Source of the DNA: Microvelia longipes | Lineage: Eukaryota > Arthropoda > Insecta > Hemiptera > Veliidae | DNA length: 64,000 nt | Reading direction: 5' to 3' | Assembly: GCA_018340805.1 (NCBI GenBank) | Contig: JACMZG010000008.1 | Span: 12,217,992 to 12,281,991 of the forward strand | In this document: positions 47,425 to 57,837 of the stretch, piece by piece | Position numbering within the stretch: the first letter of the stretch is position 1 | How the letters are laid out: each line of letters begins with the position of its first letter | Position numbers and translations under genes: made by a program | The notes under the pieces: generated by a model | Seen by the model: the letters and a program-made list of their open reading frames with translations, nothing else | Database searches by the model: none | What the model was told of the DNA's origin: nothing

Positions 47425-50328
47425 CTGCAAAAAAACATTTCTTTAGTTGACATGAGTAATTTAAGAAAATTAATTTCTTTTCTATACAAAAATAAGGAAA
47501 ACTTTAAAGACAAGAAGATAAGAATTTTATCAGGTTCAATTCTTATATATTCTTGCATAGGATTCCGTGATAGAAAAAGGTTTAAATGAAGAGTTAAGTT
47601 CCACAAACAAGTGGTTTATTAACTTTAGTCTTTAAATAAGTGAAATACTATCACATAAGTAGCATACTTCTCATGACTTTTTAATCCACAATATTTTCAT
47701 AATAAAAATATATTAAATTAAAAAAAAAAAGATTTCATTGAACATTAGAAGCAAAAACTTAAGAAGTTGACCAATACATGTGTACAAATCATTAAATGCA
47801 TTTAAAAGTCACTAAATGAAGTTTTCTATTCTTGAGTAAACGTTTCCTTATCTCTTACACACCTCTTTTAAGAAACATAAAGAGTTAAAAAAACTTTTTG
47901 GAGGTTTGCTCAGCTTTAAATTCAGACCAATATTTCGAGCACTACAATGGTTACTGAAAGTCAAAATGAATCTTGACCTTGTAGGAGAAAATTTAAAAAT
48001 TGGACCATTAGTAAATACATTTTTGGTTGGTTTATGGCATTCGTCTCTTCTTTTATATGGATCAGCCCCAGTGTATACAGGCATAGGTCTTTAACTCATA
48101 CTTAAATTAAACGCAAGAATAAATTTTGTTATAACTAGGTAATATCCACAAAACCTTGGATTTATAGAACAGTTATTTTACTAGAAGACCTTTATAAGAA
48201 ATTGAGAACCCTAAATATGTATCCATCCATAGTTACATATGAAATGGCAAGATACAGAGGAAGGAGGGTAATTACCTCTACAGTAATGTGTCTGTGATCA
48301 GAGAGTCCAGTGAAGACTTGGTTAGCATACTTCTTCCTATCCACAGATTGGGAGTAATCACAGTAATCTATTCCTCTGATAGCTACCTCATTACCTAAAA
48401 TATCACCATGACTATTATTATTTAGAAAAAAATAACAAACACAAGCTCCTGAATGTAGAACTAAGCCCCCTATCACACAAGTCAAACTTTATGACCTAAA
48501 TTGCCCAACTTAGGAGGTCATCAAATTTGGAGTTAAACGAGAGGGTTAAATAAAGTGTAATTATGTATAATCTTTGATCCTGGTATATCTATAGACTAAG
48601 AAAGAATTTGAAAACCTGCATACCACGTAGGTTGTTTAGAAAGTAAGAGCGGCCAATCCTTATTCTGACTACCATCGGCTAATAAAATATGTGACAGACA
48701 GGTTCCAAAGATTTAACTAACAAGATCCTCTCTTAATTTGGCTCCTTCATAATAGATCTGCTGTTTTGATCCTCGAGGTTCTCATTGACTGAAAGAACGC
48801 CCCAACTATGTCAAAGAACCAAAATAAAACATTCTAGTTGATTAAACCTGTAGAACCTCTGAATCCAAATTCGGATCACTGGCTCTTGAACTATTTTTAT
48901 CAGCAAATATTACCAAAACAGGAACATAAATACAGCTGCCTAACGTAAAAGTAAAAATACATGATAATTTACTTACTGGGCTGAAACTTAGGAACAGGTA
49001 CAAGAGATGTGGAAGACTTCATCTTCCTCTCAATGCATGCCATCATACTGGCTGCGTTCATACCTTCATAATCCAATAATTTATACTCATTGTAACCAAG
49101 GCTTTCTATGTAAACCTGCAATACAGAAGAAGTTTTATGAGAGACTCCTAAGAAGACGTGGTTTTAGTAAGTAATATACAAATATTTTGTTAGTGAAACT
49201 ATGAAGAAAGTTTCTGAAAAAATATAATAGTAAACAATTTTGATGAATGAAAACTTAAGACTTCCTACAAGTTGTTTATCCTACAAGTGTTCCAAAAATA
49301 GGCCATATTTTGAAAAACAGTTAAAAAAATAAGTGTTATAGCTCATCAAAGAAAATAAATTAATATTTTCAAGCTAGTGAATGATATTCAAATATAATAT
49401 ACCCTAAAAAGAATTTTAGAGTGAACTGAACACACTACTTTTCCTACATACCTATGGTATTAGAGATATATACAAGAGGGGGCAGAGCCTATCTCAAAAT
49501 ATTAAAAGGCCTGAAACGTCGAATAAGGGCTCTGTGTAACCTCATTGATACCTCCTTCAAGAGTAAGTTAAGGTTATAAATTTATATCGTTTTCCTGTAC
49601 ATTTTTTGTGTTTTATAACATTGTAAACATTGTTGTATCTTTTAAAGTTACCAATTGAGTATTGCTTTAACTTTGTTCAGAAGTATGAATTAAGTGGAGT
49701 TAAAGTTTTTAATTACGCAATGCACAATGAGGGGAAAAAAGTGATGCCAGATTACAAATGTTTAAAGCAGTGTTGCCTTTTTATGATTTTATTTACGAAA
49801 AAGATAATTTTATACCACAATTTGTATGAGGAGGAGGGAGAAGGGACATGGTTGGTCTAAACTGAATTTAGCTATGTGTTATACTATAATCTTTCATTTA
49901 TAATCTCAGCCAATTTGATTAAAAAATAAATGTTTACGCTCAGCTGAATTTAAGTAACCCCAAAATATTACCTGAAAATGAAGATCTTTGTCCATATTCT
50001 TGGGACTGTAAAGCAAATGAGGAACATCCAGATCAGGTTTAAACACAAAGAAGTTGGGTGGATCCATACTAACGCCCCCCTTCTTGCGTATGACCTTCTC
50101 AGCTACCACACTCCATATCATGTCATATAGTAGTACTGATTTCACATTCTGAAAGGTATAATAAGCAATTCTATCACCATACTTGACAGATGATTAAAAG
50201 GTTATTAGTACTAGCAATAGCTAACTTTGTGCGGGTAAGTACCAATTTTAGCAAATTTTCTTTAAAATTTGCTAATGAAATGACTTGCATAGTGGGCTGG
50301 AAGAACACTGAATTTGCACTAATTTGGC

Positions 50329-50413
<85 letters not shown>

Positions 50414-53400
50414 ATGTTAGTAGAAATTGTTCAATTAATTGTTAAATTATTGTGCGGATAAATGGAAATAAATAAATAAAAAAGTGGGCTAGAAGTTCAG
50501 GAGTGAGACCACAAGTCCCTCAACACAAACGGTCTTCACTTATGTATTTTGATGAGCTGAATCAAATGAGTCCAGATCCAGTTGTTGATACAAAACATGG
50601 CGTGTAACACGAAAACCTAAAATACGGTAGGTAAACAACAAATCTCAAGAAGGGTGTTGTCTTCAATGTGTTTGGGGTGCTGAATCCAATAGGACCGGTC
50701 CAGAGAACATACAACCTCTGTTCAAGAATATTATGGTGATAGCTATCTCATAATCTGAGTAAATCATAGTGATATCATGATAATATTATAAGAAATGCCT
50801 GGAGGTATAAAATAAAAACATGGTTCTAGTTTTTCAATAATGGTTTCTAACCATAGCAAGTTGATTTCTGTAAGATCAAATTTTACTTTTCCACATTTGT
50901 ACCATAAGAATATAGGAAAAGTAATGAGAACACACAGGATTTTAACTGAATTATCTGTTTGGTTGTTTTCAAGACATCCTAAGTTGTTTGTATCACTGAT
51001 ATCCTAAGTTGTTTGTACCACTGATATCCTAAGTTGTTTGTACCACTGATATCCTAAGTTGTTTGTACCACTGATATCCTAAGTTGTTTGTACCACTGAT
51101 ATCCTAAGTTGTTTGTACCACTGATATCCTAAGTTGTTTGTACCATTGATATCCTAAGTTGTTTATACCACTGATATCCTATGATGTCTGTAATTATCAT
51201 ACCTACCAGTGTGTTTATGCTAAAGAGTTGAACCTTTGTACAAAAATCAATATTTATATCTAGTTGTACAATCTGGAAAATATTTTTTTCTATGATGTAA
51301 TTAACCATCATTGATGACTCAGTGAAATTTTCTACAAATCATGACAAGGTATGGCAGTAAAGGAGATATGACTTCACCTTGCAGGAATACCCTTCAGCTG
51401 CCTATACCTTCTACTACTATACCTCTTCTACTATGAAGCATAGCTATCCATCTACAGACACCACGCACCCTCTGAGAAGAGAGTATAGTTTAGAAAGATG
51501 TGTTGTCAAACCCCCCAACAATATCAAGAAACCCAAAAACAACAAGACCTTTGCTTTAGCAAGATGTAAAGACATATTTCAAGACTCACATCTTGATAAG
51601 GAAAGAACTAAGGTGAGTGTTAATGGAGTTCAGCTTAATAAAAGAGGAAGAAGTCTCTTCACAAAAATATATTCTTTATAGCAAAGTGCTTTCAACCTAA
51701 CAAGAGGTCATCATCAGTGCTAGCAGTTGAATAAAGAATAGGGTAATAGATGAGTCATACAGATCAGATATCAAAGATAGACTCATAGGAGACTCATAAG
51801 ATAAAGATATCAAGAAGTCTATCTTTGAGATCTGATCCGTAAGACTCATCTATTACCTTCTTCTTTATTCAACGGCTAGCACTGATGATGACCTCTTGTT
51901 AGGATGAAAGCTCTTTGCCATAAAGAAATATATTTTTGTGGAGAGACTTCTTCCTCTTTTATTACATCTTGATAAGTAAACTGCTATTTGTACAGCGGCT
52001 TAGTAACAAGGGTTGTATCACAAATGTAACTCTATAATTTTCTCAAATTTTTTTAAAATAAAAGCTGAAAGACACATTGGTTTATATGGCTTACCTTCCG
52101 TTTAAAAAACATCCAAGTTTTATACCTAAACATCTAAGTTTAGGTATAAAAGTGGCCTAGGCAGATTTACAAAGTTTGGGAATAAGCTACAATTAGGATA
52201 CATAAGTTCTTTATTGGCAAAAGTATATAATATTTATTTTGTGTAAACTGGAGCCATATTTTATTTATTGATTTGTGCCTCTTTATTTTTATTTTATTTA
52301 TTTATAAAATATGGTTTTTTTGGGGTGTGAGGGGGTTTGTTTAGGTTAAGGATAATTTCCAATTATTTGGTTTGGGTATTTTAATTTTAATTTTTTTGCA
52401 GGATTTTCAAAAGATGATATTTTTAAGGGTGTTTTGAATAGGTTTATATTGTAAAGGGATTTTGCAGGAGTGTCAAAGAGGGTTTCCTATGCAGTCTGTT
52501 AGATTTAAAAACCACAAAAACAAGTATTTCTAGAAAAAAATCTATGATGTACAAGGTGTGTTCAAAAAGTAACGCGAATTTTGTGTTTTTTCAAAAATTA
52601 TTTATTTATTCATGAATATCTATTTTGTCCCCTTCAAAGTAATCCCCATGAGATATTATACACTTGTGCCAATGTTTTTTCCAATCTTCGAAGCAGCACT
52701 TCAAAAAATCATTTTTTTTTATCTTGTTCAGCTCCTCCTTTGATGCCGTCTTTATCTCGTCAAGCGTAGCATACCGTCGTCCTTTCATGGGCCTCTTCAG
52801 TTTAGGGAACAAGAAAAAAGTCACAGGGGGCCAGATCTGGGGAATACGGTGGCTGCGGCATCATTAGTGTGTTGTTTTTGGCCCAAAAAGTCGTGCACAA
52901 GCAACGATGTGTGAGCAGGGGCGTTATCGTGGTGCAAAAGCCAATTTTTGTTCTTCCACAAATCCGGGCGTTTCTGGCGGATTGCTTCGCGCAAATTGCG
53001 CATAACTTGCAGGTAATATTCCTTGTTGACCGTTCTACCCTGTGGCAAGAACTCATGATGCACCACGCCCCTGCAATCGAAGAAAACTGTCAGCAAAACA
53101 TGGTCATAACCATAAACCCACGATTCGTCACCAGTTATGACCCTCTGGAGCAAATTTGGGTCGTCGCGGACAGAGTCCAACATCTCATTAGCAATGTTCA
53201 TGCGATGCTGTTTTTGGTCGCAATTGAGCAATTTAGGTACGAATTTCACGGCGACAATTCATTAATTTTTTCGTCTGTTGTTGAAGTGCTCGGGCGTCCG
53301 GCACGCTCTTCGTCATTCACATCTTCTCGGCCTTCTGAGAACATTTTGTACCACCAATAAACAATGCTTCGGTCCAAGGTAGCTACTCCGTATGCTACAG

Positions 53401-55224
53401 TCAACATTCGGAATGCATCCGCGCACTTAATTTCGTTTTTCACACAAAATTTGATACAGGTTCTTTGATCCATTTTTTTGAATAGGTAAAAATCAAAGAC
53501 GATCCAAAACACGAGCAAGCAAAGCAGCTGTCAACAATTAAGTGAACATTCAAAATGGCTGAGGTTGTCGGCATAAGTGAGAGACATGAGTACCAACATA
53601 ACGCCACAAAAAAATTGAAATTCGAATATACATAACCCGCGAAAATTCAAAATTCGCGATACTTTTTGAACACACCTCGTATGACAAACTATAGCATAGT
53701 AAAAATCACCAATATGGTGATAATAGTCTAAAATTTTTTAGAATTTAATGCTCTAATATAACTTTTTAAAGTTACCAAAAATGGTAACAACGTTACCATT
53801 TTTGGATCATAGTTACTACAGTCTGTCGTTTAGTTTGAAAATCTTGACAGGTCAGTTTAGACACCACTGATTCTTAAGAAAAAAAATCCCTGCAAGAAGG
53901 GAGCGGGAAAAAACTATGTAAACAAATTAGGTTATTTTACCTGTATTTTCTTGGCGATGTTTTTTTACATTTCTTTTGTGTAGTTTTATTTTAAAATATC
54001 TTTTTAAGATTAATTTGAAAGTAGTTTTCAAAACGATGTAATCAAAAGAAGAACCACAAACAAAGTGAACGATTGCCGGGAAGAAGGTTATTTCCCTACA
54101 GCGGTTACTGTGGTAGGGATTTTTTTTCTCTTTTTAAGTCAGAGGTTGGCAGCGGCTTCTCTGATTGGTCAATCCCCAAAATACTTATGATCTTGGGGAT
54201 ATTTAAACTAAACGATAGACTGTAAAAAACTGTTGGCTAGTAAACAAAGGAATTGCACTAGAATACTCACAGCATTGAGAGCTTTAGACCTGTATCCTCT
54301 ACATATAGCCTTATCTAAATCTTTGATGGTATCGGGTAATTCGTTGATATTATTCACTAATTCAGCTACACTCCAACTAGCATTGCTGTGCAATATTGCA
54401 TCTAAACAAAATAGAATTACATAGTAATCAACTCCATACAAGTGAACCACCCTGTATTATTCAGATCAAATCATCATAAAAAAACTCATCATTCACAAGA
54501 AAGGAATTATTGAGAGATGCATAACTATTTATTATCTTAAAACAAAGCTAAAATTTATGTAAATAACTTGTGAAATAAAGTATTTTATTACACAATCTTA
54601 TAAATTATTTAATGATACTTTAAGATCTCCTGCAACAAAATTGTTCATTCTTTTAAAGTATTAAGAGTAGATGAATTCCTCAGCAAGTAACGATAATCTA
54701 TAAATAGAAATTTATAGCATAAAGCATAAAATTTTTAGCATAAAGTACTACATGCATTACTTGGCTATAGGCTAACACAACTTCTTTTAGAAAGGTAAAT
54801 TTTCAGTACATTTTAATTTGTTCTGATAAATTGAGGGAAAGAATACCATTGGTTCCAACAAATCTACAAAGAGTGAGATCAGAATGAACCAATAGAATTC
54901 CTCGCTTACTGGTGATTAATGGGCTGTCAACTTTTCAAAACTATAACTGTAAGAGTGTACTATTTTGCAAAAAAAATATATTACCAAATAAATGTAAATA
55001 GCATAGAGTATAATCGCATTCATCTATGGATGGTGTTTTCTGCTCGTAAATGTCAGGTAGGATGTGGGCAACAGTACGGGGAGAGAGGGGAAGTCTCAGT
55101 CTTTCTATAACTTCATCTATCTCCTCCAGAGATATGCTAGGAAATGACTCCTGAACCACAGTGTGCAGTTCTTCCAGTTTAAACTTCTTTAATAGAGCTA
55201 TCAATTTTTTCTTATACGAGGGTT
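47194..55224 (-). CDS. Spliced gene, six exons, unrecognised protein (5' exon missing)
   Basis: Six minus-strand exons (55,224-54,985; 54,401-54,271; 50,148-49,972; 49,115-48,977; 48,394-48,276; 47,424-47,194) each have AG acceptors and GT donors. They join with matching phases (1, 0, 0, 1, 0) into 344 codons plus a partial first codon and TAA stop. The phase agreement across five junctions is strong evidence for a real gene. The protein starts mid-chain with a Lys/Leu-rich helical stretch (KKKLIALLKKFKLEELHTVV) and an Asp/Glu-Ile-rich segment, continues with mixed alpha/beta-like sequence, and ends PTNSFRVSIQ. I see no signal peptide, transmembrane segment, zinc finger or known catalytic motif and do not recognise the family. 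At least one upstream coding exon must exist, since no in-frame Met occurs before exon 2 of this model. Confidence 0.85.
48276..48394 (-). CDS. Internal exon 5 of the model
   Basis: 119 nt encoding NEVAIRGIDYCDYSQSVDRK and following residues to HRHITVE. The acceptor is ATATTTTAG|GTAATG. An alternative AG 26 bases upstream on the minus strand would break the phase with exon 4 and hit a stop, so the inner acceptor is preferred. The donor is GTAGAG|GTAATT. Confidence 0.82.
48977..49115 (-). CDS. Internal exon 4 of the model
   Basis: 139 nt. Acceptor CTGTATTGCAG|GTTTAC, donor CAGCCCA|GTAAGTAA (strong). Encodes VYIESLGYNEYKLLDYEGMN and on to VPVPKFQP, leaving phase 1. Confidence 0.87.
49660..49895. 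mobile_element. One-ended relative of the 41.3-kb TIR element
   Basis: 'gtatgaattaagtg.agttaa', 'tgcacaatgaggg.aa', 'cagtgttgcctttttatgat', 'tttatttacgaaaaag' and a right end resembling 'ttagc.[g/a]tgtgt..tacta' match the interior and right end of 41,276-42,207. The left terminus is not found. It lies in the intron between exons 3 and 4 of the minus-strand gene. Confidence 0.75.
49972..50148 (-). CDS. Internal exon 3 of the model
   Basis: 177 nt, phase 0 at both ends. Acceptor ATACCTTTCAG|AATGTG, donor CATTTTCAG|GTAATA. Encodes NVKSVLLYDMIWSVVAEKVI and continues to NMDKDLHFQ; the Trp/Val-rich start is helix-like and the centre is Pro/Phe-rich. Confidence 0.88.
50333..50410. repeat. (TA)n microsatellite
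   Basis: About 78 bp of uninterrupted TA. Confidence 0.97.
50520..50720 (+). repeat. Dispersed family C, diverged copy
   Basis: 'gatgagctgaatcaaatgag', 'aaaacctaaaatacggt', 'gggtgttgtcttcaatgtg' and 'gctgaatccaataggaccgg' match family C at 36.3-36.6 kb. Confidence 0.7.
50885..51320 (+). repeat. Dispersed family A copy with an internal 25-bp expansion
   Basis: Family A words flank a tandem block (about 50,970-51,180) of about eight units of CCTAAGTTGTTTGTACCACT + GATAT (25 bp). The unit corresponds to the 'aagttgtctgt' part of other family A copies, so the expansion arose inside this copy. Confidence 0.9.
51637..51964. repeat. Palindrome with ~155-bp arms and hammerhead-like cores
   Basis: From 'taataaaagaggaagaagtc' to 'gacttcttcctcttttatta', mirrored around about 51,795. 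Each arm carries CTGATGATGACCTCTTGTTA + GG.TGAAAG (51,689-51,717 on minus; 51,882-51,910 on plus). This has the layout CTGATGA - helix II - GAAA of hammerhead ribozymes (5-bp GACCT/AGGTT stem in the left arm). No closed stem I is evident. The palindrome lies in the intron between exons 2 and 3. Confidence 0.8.
52114..52150. other. Perfect hairpin, 14-bp arms
   Basis: TTTTATACCTAAAC / GTTTAGGTATAAAA around ATCTAA. Confidence 0.85.
52552..53679 (-). mobile_element. mariner-family transposon, 1,128 bp
   Basis: Terminal inverted repeats C[A/G]AGGTGTGTTCAAAAAGTA at both ends (about 30 bp, few mismatches), flanked by the TA dinucleotide at 52,550-52,551 and 53,680-53,681, as expected for mariner/Tc1. 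It encodes a broken mariner transposase on the minus strand. It is inserted in the long intron of the minus-strand gene, in the same orientation. The near-identity of its ends indicates a fairly recent arrival relative to the decayed repeats around it. Confidence 0.95.
52606..53475 (-). pseudogene. Defective mariner transposase
   Basis: N-terminal DNA-binding part starts MDQRTCIKFCVKNEIKCADA at 53,475 and includes AGRPSTSTTDEKI before a stop. A second frame carries KFVPKLL, ITGDESWVYGYD and HHDNAPAHTSLLVHDFL; a third frame carries PPYSPDLAPCDFFL and ends GDYFEGDKIDIHE. These are the D,D34D catalytic signature of mariner (GDE, HDNAPAH, SPDLAPCD). The frames are separated by at least two breaks. 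Compared with the family's usual layout (about 345 residues), sequence is missing between the N-terminal part and KFVPKLL, and again after WVYGYD. It should have no activity. Confidence 0.93.
53774..53804. other. Perfect hairpin, 14-bp arms
   Basis: CCAAAAATGGTAAC / GTTACCATTTTTGG around AAC, immediately left of the MITE at 53,819. Confidence 0.85.
53819..54222. mobile_element. TA-flanked MITE, 404 bp
   Basis: Ends CAGTCTGTCGTTTAGTTT and (reverse complement) CAGTCTATCGTTTAGTTT match at 17 of 18 positions. TA lies at 53,817-53,818 and 54,223-54,224. No transposase frame. Internal words 'gaaaaaaaatccctgca' and 'gtagggattttttttctc' resemble those of the 41.3-kb element ('aaaaaaaatccctactctgg'), hinting at a related family. 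The insertion ends 48 bp inside the intron from a splice donor. Confidence 0.88.
54271..54401 (-). CDS. Internal exon 2 of the model
   Basis: 131 nt. Acceptor TATTTTGTTTAG|ATGCAA, donor AATGCT|GTGAGTATT (strong). With the preceding exon's last G it encodes DAILHSNASWSVAELVNNIN and continues to SKALNA. The donor lies 48 bp from the TIR element at 53,819-54,222. Confidence 0.87.
54985..55224 (-). CDS. Most upstream visible exon (exon 1 of the model)
   Basis: 240 nt. Acceptor TTTTTTTTGTCAG|AACCCT, donor CATTTATTTG|GTAATA. It opens with two bases of a split codon, then PSYKKKLIALLKKFKLEELH and on to CYLHLF. There is no Met in frame, so it is not the initiating exon. Its acceptor region is inside a 92-bp tandem duplication (55,191-55,377). 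Confidence 0.85.
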
Positions 55225-55377
55225 CTGACAAAAAAAATAAGATTAAATTAAATAACTTTAAGACAGGTTAAAAGATTAGACATAATAGAGCTATCAATTT
55301 TTTCTTATACGAGGGTTCTGACAAAAAAAAAAAGATTAAATTAAATAACTTTAAGACAGGTTAAAAGATTAGACATA
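55191..55377 (-). repeat. 92-bp tandem duplication of a splice acceptor
   Basis: 'aatagagctatcaatttttt' through 'aaaagattagacat' (55,191-55,282) is repeated almost exactly at 55,283-55,377. The unit contains the polypyrimidine tract, AG and first about 30 coding bases of the exon at 55,224, giving a second acceptor with the exon starting at 55,316. Confidence 0.92.
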
Positions 55378-55379
55378 AA

Positions 55380-57005
55380 ATTGAGTTTCATTTTTTTCAT
55401 TATACATACAAAAAAATTAAATAAATGGTTTATAATAAGACCTTCCACGCTGTTCTAGTTTTCTTTAATACTTTTTAAAATTTACTGAAATTACTTTAAT
55501 GATTTGTAATATCAGAAAAATATTCAGAATAATTTGAAAGTCAGCACACTTTGAGTTCTATGAAAGACCAACAAACACTTCACTCTCATTATTAGCAATA
55601 GTTTATTTAACAGAGAAGCAATAACTATACTCCTATTCTATTGTTTGTTATAACCCCAAACTTTATAACCTAAGTAGGGCAATTTTAATATTTACAAATA
55701 TTAGGGTAATATTACAAATTTTACTTAAATTTGCTATACGACTTTGTTAAAATGGTGTTTGCCGTAAATAAATAAATTTATTTGTTATTTTGTTAGAATA
55801 GGTAACCATCAAATACCCCAATCCTACACTGATCTAGGCAATATTCAAAATTATGTCAGCATATTGTTGACAAAATTACATTTACTATGCTCTCTCATAG
55901 ATAGCGGGAGATGTATAAAATAGAGAAATAGTAAAAATATTACATCTAACACATATAAAATCCTATTGGGTCCTATTGAGCTGAAATCAGATTCAATCAA
56001 TTAATCATGCTGACTTTTTATTTATTTTTTAAGGCATGATTATGGCCAGCTTGGCCGAAACGTCGCCACATTAATTCATTTTTTTATTATCCCATTCTTG
56101 GACTATCAACATTAAAAATAAGTTAAAAGGGATACAGCTCAACATCTTGATCAATTATTTATTTTTATAAATTTATTTAAATTTTTGTACAAGTCATAAA
56201 TTTTGGACAAATAGGTTTTGTAATCTACCCAACATTTTGCCATATGAGAGGCATTAACATACTAGATTCTATTCTACTATAGTTGAACATTGTTGTTTAA
56301 CTTGTTCTAGCGAAGCCGACTGGATTCCCTCAGCAAGGTTCTTCAGTTTATTTAACTATCGTATTTTATAAGATCCGTAGATTAATATACACAAAACTGT
56401 ATCAACCGCTGACACTTCATTTTCATATGACATTAATATTTTCGTTTTGAAATAAATCTAATGGATATATCTGAAGTGAGTAAATTAGTTTAAATGCTTT
56501 AAGTTGACTGAAACTGACACAGCAAAAAATATTTACTTATTTATTTATATGTACTAGCTTGAAGAATCTTACAATTCGAACGGGAATTAATAAAACAATC
56601 CGTTTAAAAGATTTAAGAATTCCGAATAATAAACGTGAATTTTGTGATTGATATTTGTGTGATTAAACCTGGGTTATTATTGTGTAGTACTTAATTTATT
56701 TCTTCTTTCAAGTTTGGACGAGAGCACTACACTGTAATAACTTAACTGGGCGTTTTAGCTACAATATTTATAAAATTAAAAAATCGCTTAAACGACTATT
56801 CGCGTAAACACACATTCTTAAATGTTACTTTAATTTAGCGGAGTCGACCATATTTGATTCAACATGATTATAGGCTTTTTACAAAAATGGACGTCTACAC
56901 GACTGTACATCTTAGCTAATGTAGCGCAAACGTCCAGTCGCATTAAAACCATTTTTTTAGGTGAAATGTACAGTCACGTTGTCGACCAGTCGCGCTCAAC
57001 GAATC
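55380..57005. other. Intergenic; the gene's first exon may lie here or beyond
   Basis: I could not identify an initiating exon ending in phase 1 for the minus-strand gene. A hammerhead-like degenerate motif is at 56,036-56,064 (see findings). Otherwise AT-rich. Confidence 0.35.
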
Positions 57006-57007
57006 CG

Positions 57008-57837
57008 TCCCCACTCTGTAATTGACAAAAGAATGTCAAATGTCATAATATTTTGTAAACAAACCCTCAGTGTTGTTCTTAGAATAATACTATATATAGA
57101 AGGAGCACAGGTCCGTAAACACAATGTAATTCCACTGATAACACGAAAGCCGGTTGACTGGTGCAACTAAGTAATGCTGCCAACCTGACTACAAAACATT
57201 ATTTTAAATACGTGTCATAAATATCTATTAATTAAGAAAGATCGTAAAGAACAAATATAATAACTTAAAACACCTGCTGAGTATTTAATAAAACTGGTCT
57301 TAGATGGCAAAAGGGTGGCGAAATACAAGAATCTACATTTAGTTGACGAGGACTACTTTTTATATAATTTTAATAAATACGTTAAACTACAATTTAAAAT
57401 GCATAAAATATTGTAATGCACCGATATTTATATTAGTATTTTATGAATAATCAATCATTAATTAATAATAGAACATAATAATTCAGCAACCGGAAGTATT
57501 GCCAACTTTTTTTTAGAAAATTGTATATTGTAAGGGTGGCAGCAATACTTAGTTGCACCAGTGAACCGGCTTTCGTGTTATCAGTAGTGCTCCTTCTATA
57601 TATAGTATTATTCTAAGGTGTTGTTTTATTTGCGTCACTCAAAGTAACCTTCATTAATGACAGGCAACATGACAAGGGCATAACCTCCCCAACAATTACA
57701 ATTGTCGCTAAATGTAATGCTAGGGGGCAAAATTTTCTTCTTTTGACTTTGGCAGTAATGAAGCCAGCACAAAACATGTGAGTAAAGTTAGTTGTTGATT
57801 CTATTCTACTATAGTTAAACTAACTGTAGTGAAAGTC
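57008..57837 (+). repeat. Dispersed repeat, copy 1, split by a MITE
   Basis: 'ctctgtaattgacaaaagaa' (left of the MITE) and 'aaagtaacctt..aatgacaggcaac', 'tttcttcttttgacttt', 'acatgtgagtaaag' (right of it) match 59,625-59,880 in order and orientation. Confidence 0.82.
57078..57617. mobile_element. 540-bp MITE with exact 8-bp target duplication
   Basis: Ends CTTAGAATAATACTATATAT + AGAAGGAGCAC are inverted copies over 31 exact bases. Inverted similarity then continues through 'actgataacacgaaagccgg', 'ggtgcaactaag', about 80 bp in all; the left arm has about 24 extra bases after GGAGCAC. Flanks are exact direct repeats GTGTTGTT at 57,070-57,077 and 57,618-57,625. The centre is AT-rich with no transposase. 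The 8-bp duplication fits hAT- or P-like superfamilies, but the termini are not the common hAT CAGNG. Confidence 0.93.

Noticed and set aside
51379..51681. 100-codon plus-strand open frame as a gene
   Set aside because: It overlaps the palindrome arm and lies in an intron of the opposite-strand gene; composition is unremarkable and no motif is seen.
52821..53249. Functional mariner transposase gene
   Set aside because: The catalytic motifs lie in different frames and two internal segments of the family's usual layout are missing.
54985..55224. SNAPC2-like or Myb/SANT-like identity of the first visible exon
   Set aside because: There is a passing resemblance in a Leu/Lys-rich helix only; no tryptophan pattern and no similarity in later exons.
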